A stretch of DNA of 64,000 nt from Halosaccharopolyspora lacisalsi (GTDB lineage Bacteria > Actinomycetota > Actinomycetes > Mycobacteriales > Pseudonocardiaceae). The DNA lies in assembly GCF_014137975.1 (NCBI RefSeq), contig NZ_JACGWZ010000008.1, positions 242,057 to 306,056 on the forward strand, in the 5' to 3' direction. Shown here piece by piece: positions 61,888 to 64,000 of this stretch (its first letter is position 1; each line of letters opens with the position of its first letter). The notes beneath the pieces were generated by a model, which ran no database searches, was not told the DNA's origin, and saw nothing but the letters and a program-made list of their open reading frames with translations. Made by a program: the position numbers and the translations under genes.

Positions 61888-63855
61888 ATGAGCTCACCAC
61901 GACTTCTCTCCAATCGCTACGAGATCGGAGACACGCTCGGCTACGGCGGCATGTCGGAGGTGCACCATGGCCGCGACATCCGGCTCGGCCGGGACGTGGC
62001 CGTCAAGGTGCTGCGCGCCGACCTTGCCCGCGACCCCACGTTCCAACTGCGCTTCCGCCGCGAGGCGCAGAACGCGGCGGCGCTGAACCACCCGGCGATC
62101 GTGGCCGTCTACGACACCGGCGAGACCGAATCCGAGAACGGGCCGCTGCCCTACATCGTGATGGAGTACGTCGAGGGGCAGACGCTGCGCGACATCGTCA
62201 AGACGGAGGGTCCGCTGGCGCCGCGCCGAGCCATGGAGGTCATGGCCGACTCGACGGCCGCACTGGACTTCAGTCACCGCCACGGCATCGTGCACCGCGA
62301 CGTCAAACCGGCCAACATCATGATCACCGAGTCCGGTGCGGTCAAGGTGATGGACTTCGGCATCGCGCGCGCGGTCGCCGACGGGCAGGCGGCCGTGACG
62401 CAGACGGCGGCCGTCATAGGCACCGCCCAGTACCTGTCACCGGAACAGGCGCGCGGCGAGACCGTCGACGCGCGCAGTGACGTCTATTCCTCGGGGTGCG
62501 TGCTGTTCGAGCTGCTCACCGGGGAACCTCCGTTCACGGGGGACTCCCCGGTCGCGGTGGCCTACCAGCACGTGCGGGAGGAACCGCGCAAGCCGTCCGA
62601 CGACAACGAGCAGGTCCCGGCCGCGCTGGACGCCGTGGTGCTCAAGGCGCTGAGCAAGAACTCGGACAACCGGTACCAGTCGGCCGCCGAGATGCGCTCC
62701 GACCTGGTGCGGGTGCTCTCGGGGCAGCGGCCGAAGGCACCGATGGTCATGACCGAGGACGAGCGCACCTCGATGATGGCCGGCCCGCCCACCGCCGAGT
62801 CCACCGCGACCACCCGCAGGGCGGTCGCCCCCATCGACGCCGACGAAGACCCGGAGCAGCAGGACGACGGCAAGCGCCGCAGACGATGGACCATCGGACT
62901 GGTCACGGCGGCGTGCCTGGCCGTGTTCGCGCTGGTGTCGTGGGTGGCCTACGTCATGATGACTCCCGAGGAGCCGAAGACCGTGGCCATACCGGACGTG
63001 CAGGGCCAGCAGGTCCCGGCTGCCACTCGAGCGCTCAACGACCTGGGGTTGACGAAGCTGAGCTACCCCAAGAGGCCCTCCACCGAGGCGGAGAAGGGCA
63101 AGGTCGTGCACATCACTCCCCCGGTGGGCACGCAGGTCGGGCCGAACAAGCCGATCAAGCTCTACGTCGGCTCGGGCCCCGACATGATCGACGTGCCCGA
63201 CCTGACGGGCAAGACGATGCCGGAGGCCCAGGAGATCCTCTCCAAGGCCGGCTTAAAGCTCAACGTCACGCCCGAGACGAAGACCGTCACCGACTCCAGC
63301 AAGGTCAACAAGATCCTGGACCAGAGCGAGACCGGTGAGGTCAAGCCGAACACCATGATCACGGTGACGGTCGGCGAGGCGATCGAGAAGGCCAGGGTCC
63401 TCGACGTCACCAACCTGCCGCTGTCCGCCGCGAAGCAGACGCTGGAGTCCGCCGGTTTCAACGTCTCCGTCAACCGGGTCGACTCCCCGAAGCCCGCCGG
63501 CACGGTCCTGGAGCAGAACCCGGAGGGCGGATCCAGCGCGCGACCGGACAGCACGGTCACGCTGACCGTGTCCAACGGCTCGCAGATCACCGTGCCCGGC
63601 AACCTGAGGGGCATGTCCGAGGACGCGGCCAAGCAGGCCCTGCAGAGCCAGGGGTGGAACGGCTCGATCTCCACGCAGCGGAAGACGACCACGGACAAGT
63701 CGCTGGACGACAAGGTGGTCGGTACCCAGCCCCCGGCGGGATCGAAGATCGGCAGGAACCAGTCGATCACGCTGCTGATCGGCGACTACGAGTCCGAATC
63801 GTCCACCACCACCCCACCGACCGAGAGCAGCGGCCTCTTCCCGGGATTCGACTAG
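61888..63855 (+). CDS. pknB: Ser/Thr protein kinase PknB with four PASTA domains
   Basis: 655 residues from the ATG at 61888, giving a start equivalent to mycobacterial PknB (MSSPRLLSNRYEIGDTLGYG). Kinase motifs: YGGMSEVHHGRD, VAVKVLRADLARDPTF, HRDVKPANIMITE, DFGIARAVADGQAAVTQTAAVIGTAQYLSPEQ (activation loop, in parts), ARSDVYSSGCVLFELLTGEP. Linker, helix near 334-358, then four extracytoplasmic PASTA repeats (from about residues 367, 430, 500 and 570) that sense muropeptides or lipid II. A GTG 27 bases earlier is also open. Terminal gene of the operon. Confidence 0.97.
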   Translation: MSSPRLLSNRYEIGDTLGYGGMSEVHHGRDIRLGRDVAVKVLRADLARDPTFQLRFRREAQNAAALNHPAIVAVYDTGETESENGPLPYIVMEYVEGQTLRDIVKTEGPLAPRRAMEVMADSTAALDFSHRHGIVHRDVKPANIMITESGAVKVMDFGIARAVADGQAAVTQTAAVIGTAQYLSPEQARGETVDARSDVYSSGCVLFELLTGEPPFTGDSPVAVAYQHVREEPRKPSDDNEQVPAALDAVVLKALSKNSDNRYQSAAEMRSDLVRVLSGQRPKAPMVMTEDERTSMMAGPPTAESTATTRRAVAPIDADEDPEQQDDGKRRRRWTIGLVTAACLAVFALVSWVAYVMMTPEEPKTVAIPDVQGQQVPAATRALNDLGLTKLSYPKRPSTEAEKGKVVHITPPVGTQVGPNKPIKLYVGSGPDMIDVPDLTGKTMPEAQEILSKAGLKLNVTPETKTVTDSSKVNKILDQSETGEVKPNTMITVTVGEAIEKARVLDVTNLPLSAAKQTLESAGFNVSVNRVDSPKPAGTVLEQNPEGGSSARPDSTVTLTVSNGSQITVPGNLRGMSEDAAKQALQSQGWNGSISTQRKTTTDKSLDDKVVGTQPPAGSKIGRNQSITLLIGDYESESSTTTPPTESSGLFPGFD

Positions 63856-63932
63856 CGTCCGGGAGCAGGAAGGACGCGGGAGGCGCGGCAGCGCACCGGT
63901 GACCGACCGGAGCGTTGCCGAGATTGCCGGAT

Positions 63933-63948
63933 CGTTTCACGTGAAACG
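63933..63948. other. parS-type site (chromosome partitioning)
   Basis: CGTTTCACGTGAAACG is a perfect palindrome containing the exact 14-base core GTTTCACGTGAAAC of bacterial parS (consensus TGTTTCACGTGAAACA). It lies 78 bases after pknB. ParB binding and closeness to oriC are inferred from its sequence and from the conserved origin-near gene block. Confidence 0.85.
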
Positions 63949-64000
63949 ACCGTTCGTACTGGCCAGCGCGCCGCGAAGGATCACACGAGGGTCAGCGCAG

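Overview
The window is a contiguous piece of a high-GC actinobacterial chromosome. The right end carries the conserved block tRNA-Leu, fhaA, fhaB, pstP, rodA, pbpA, pknA, pknB, which sits close to oriC in mycobacteria and their relatives. A parS core just after pknB supports this and places oriC beyond the right edge. CmtR, a gulonolactone-oxidase pair, an F420/PPOX-type enzyme and a DasR-type operator point to the Pseudonocardiales/Actinopolysporales area. Two tandem BetP-like betaine carriers suggest a salt-tolerant organism such as an Actinopolyspora or Saccharopolyspora relative. That genus assignment is inference.

Layout. 1-6510 (minus): an operon of LytS-type kinase, SppA protease, LytTR regulator, a small DUF485-like partner, a sodium/solute symporter, a rhodanese and a DUF4328 membrane protein. 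6674-9749: small enzymes, tRNA-Gly, a secreted AA10 polysaccharide monooxygenase under a DasR-like operator, and MsrA. 10144-17301: a Pro/Gln-rich membrane protein with two STQVV motifs, a large methyltransferase-GT2-GT4 protein, a secreted Asp-rich protein and an OmpR-type two-component system. 17535-20343: a small operon (possible peptide, unknown gene, DUF6895-like gene, beta-lactamase-like gene) broken by five frameshifts. 20367-23186: paired DnaA boxes, an SLC13 permease and glycerate kinase. 23294-30905: gamma-glutamyltransferase, UDP-glucose dehydrogenase, aldo/keto reductase, SDR, a TM0106-type nuclease and DUF6474. 30988-34783: tandem BCCT carriers.

35802-38131: phosphotransferase and HTH/TPR regulator pair. 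39188-43002: a 936-residue protein with a C-terminal isonitrile-synthase (DIT1/PvcA) domain, divergent from a TetR regulator. 42972-46449: a fold-III PLP protein and an FAD sugar-lactone oxidase (a Rv1769/Rv1771-like pair) and an NAD(P)-binding protein. 46554-50311: a secreted cell-wall locus (SH3-like protein, M15-like protein, membrane protein, DUF1906 protein with two frameshifts). 50557-53559: an unknown gene, an IclR regulator, and the CmtR/CDF metal-resistance pair. 53664-63948: the tRNA-Leu and Ser/Thr kinase/cell-shape block, ending in parS.

The most unusual items are the large DIT1/PvcA fusion without its usual oxygenase partner, the clustered one-base frameshifts that all go in the same direction, a 57-bp palindromic repeat in two inverted copies 20 kb apart, and the paired DnaA boxes upstream of the SLC13 gene. 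No insertion sequence, prophage or CRISPR array was seen.
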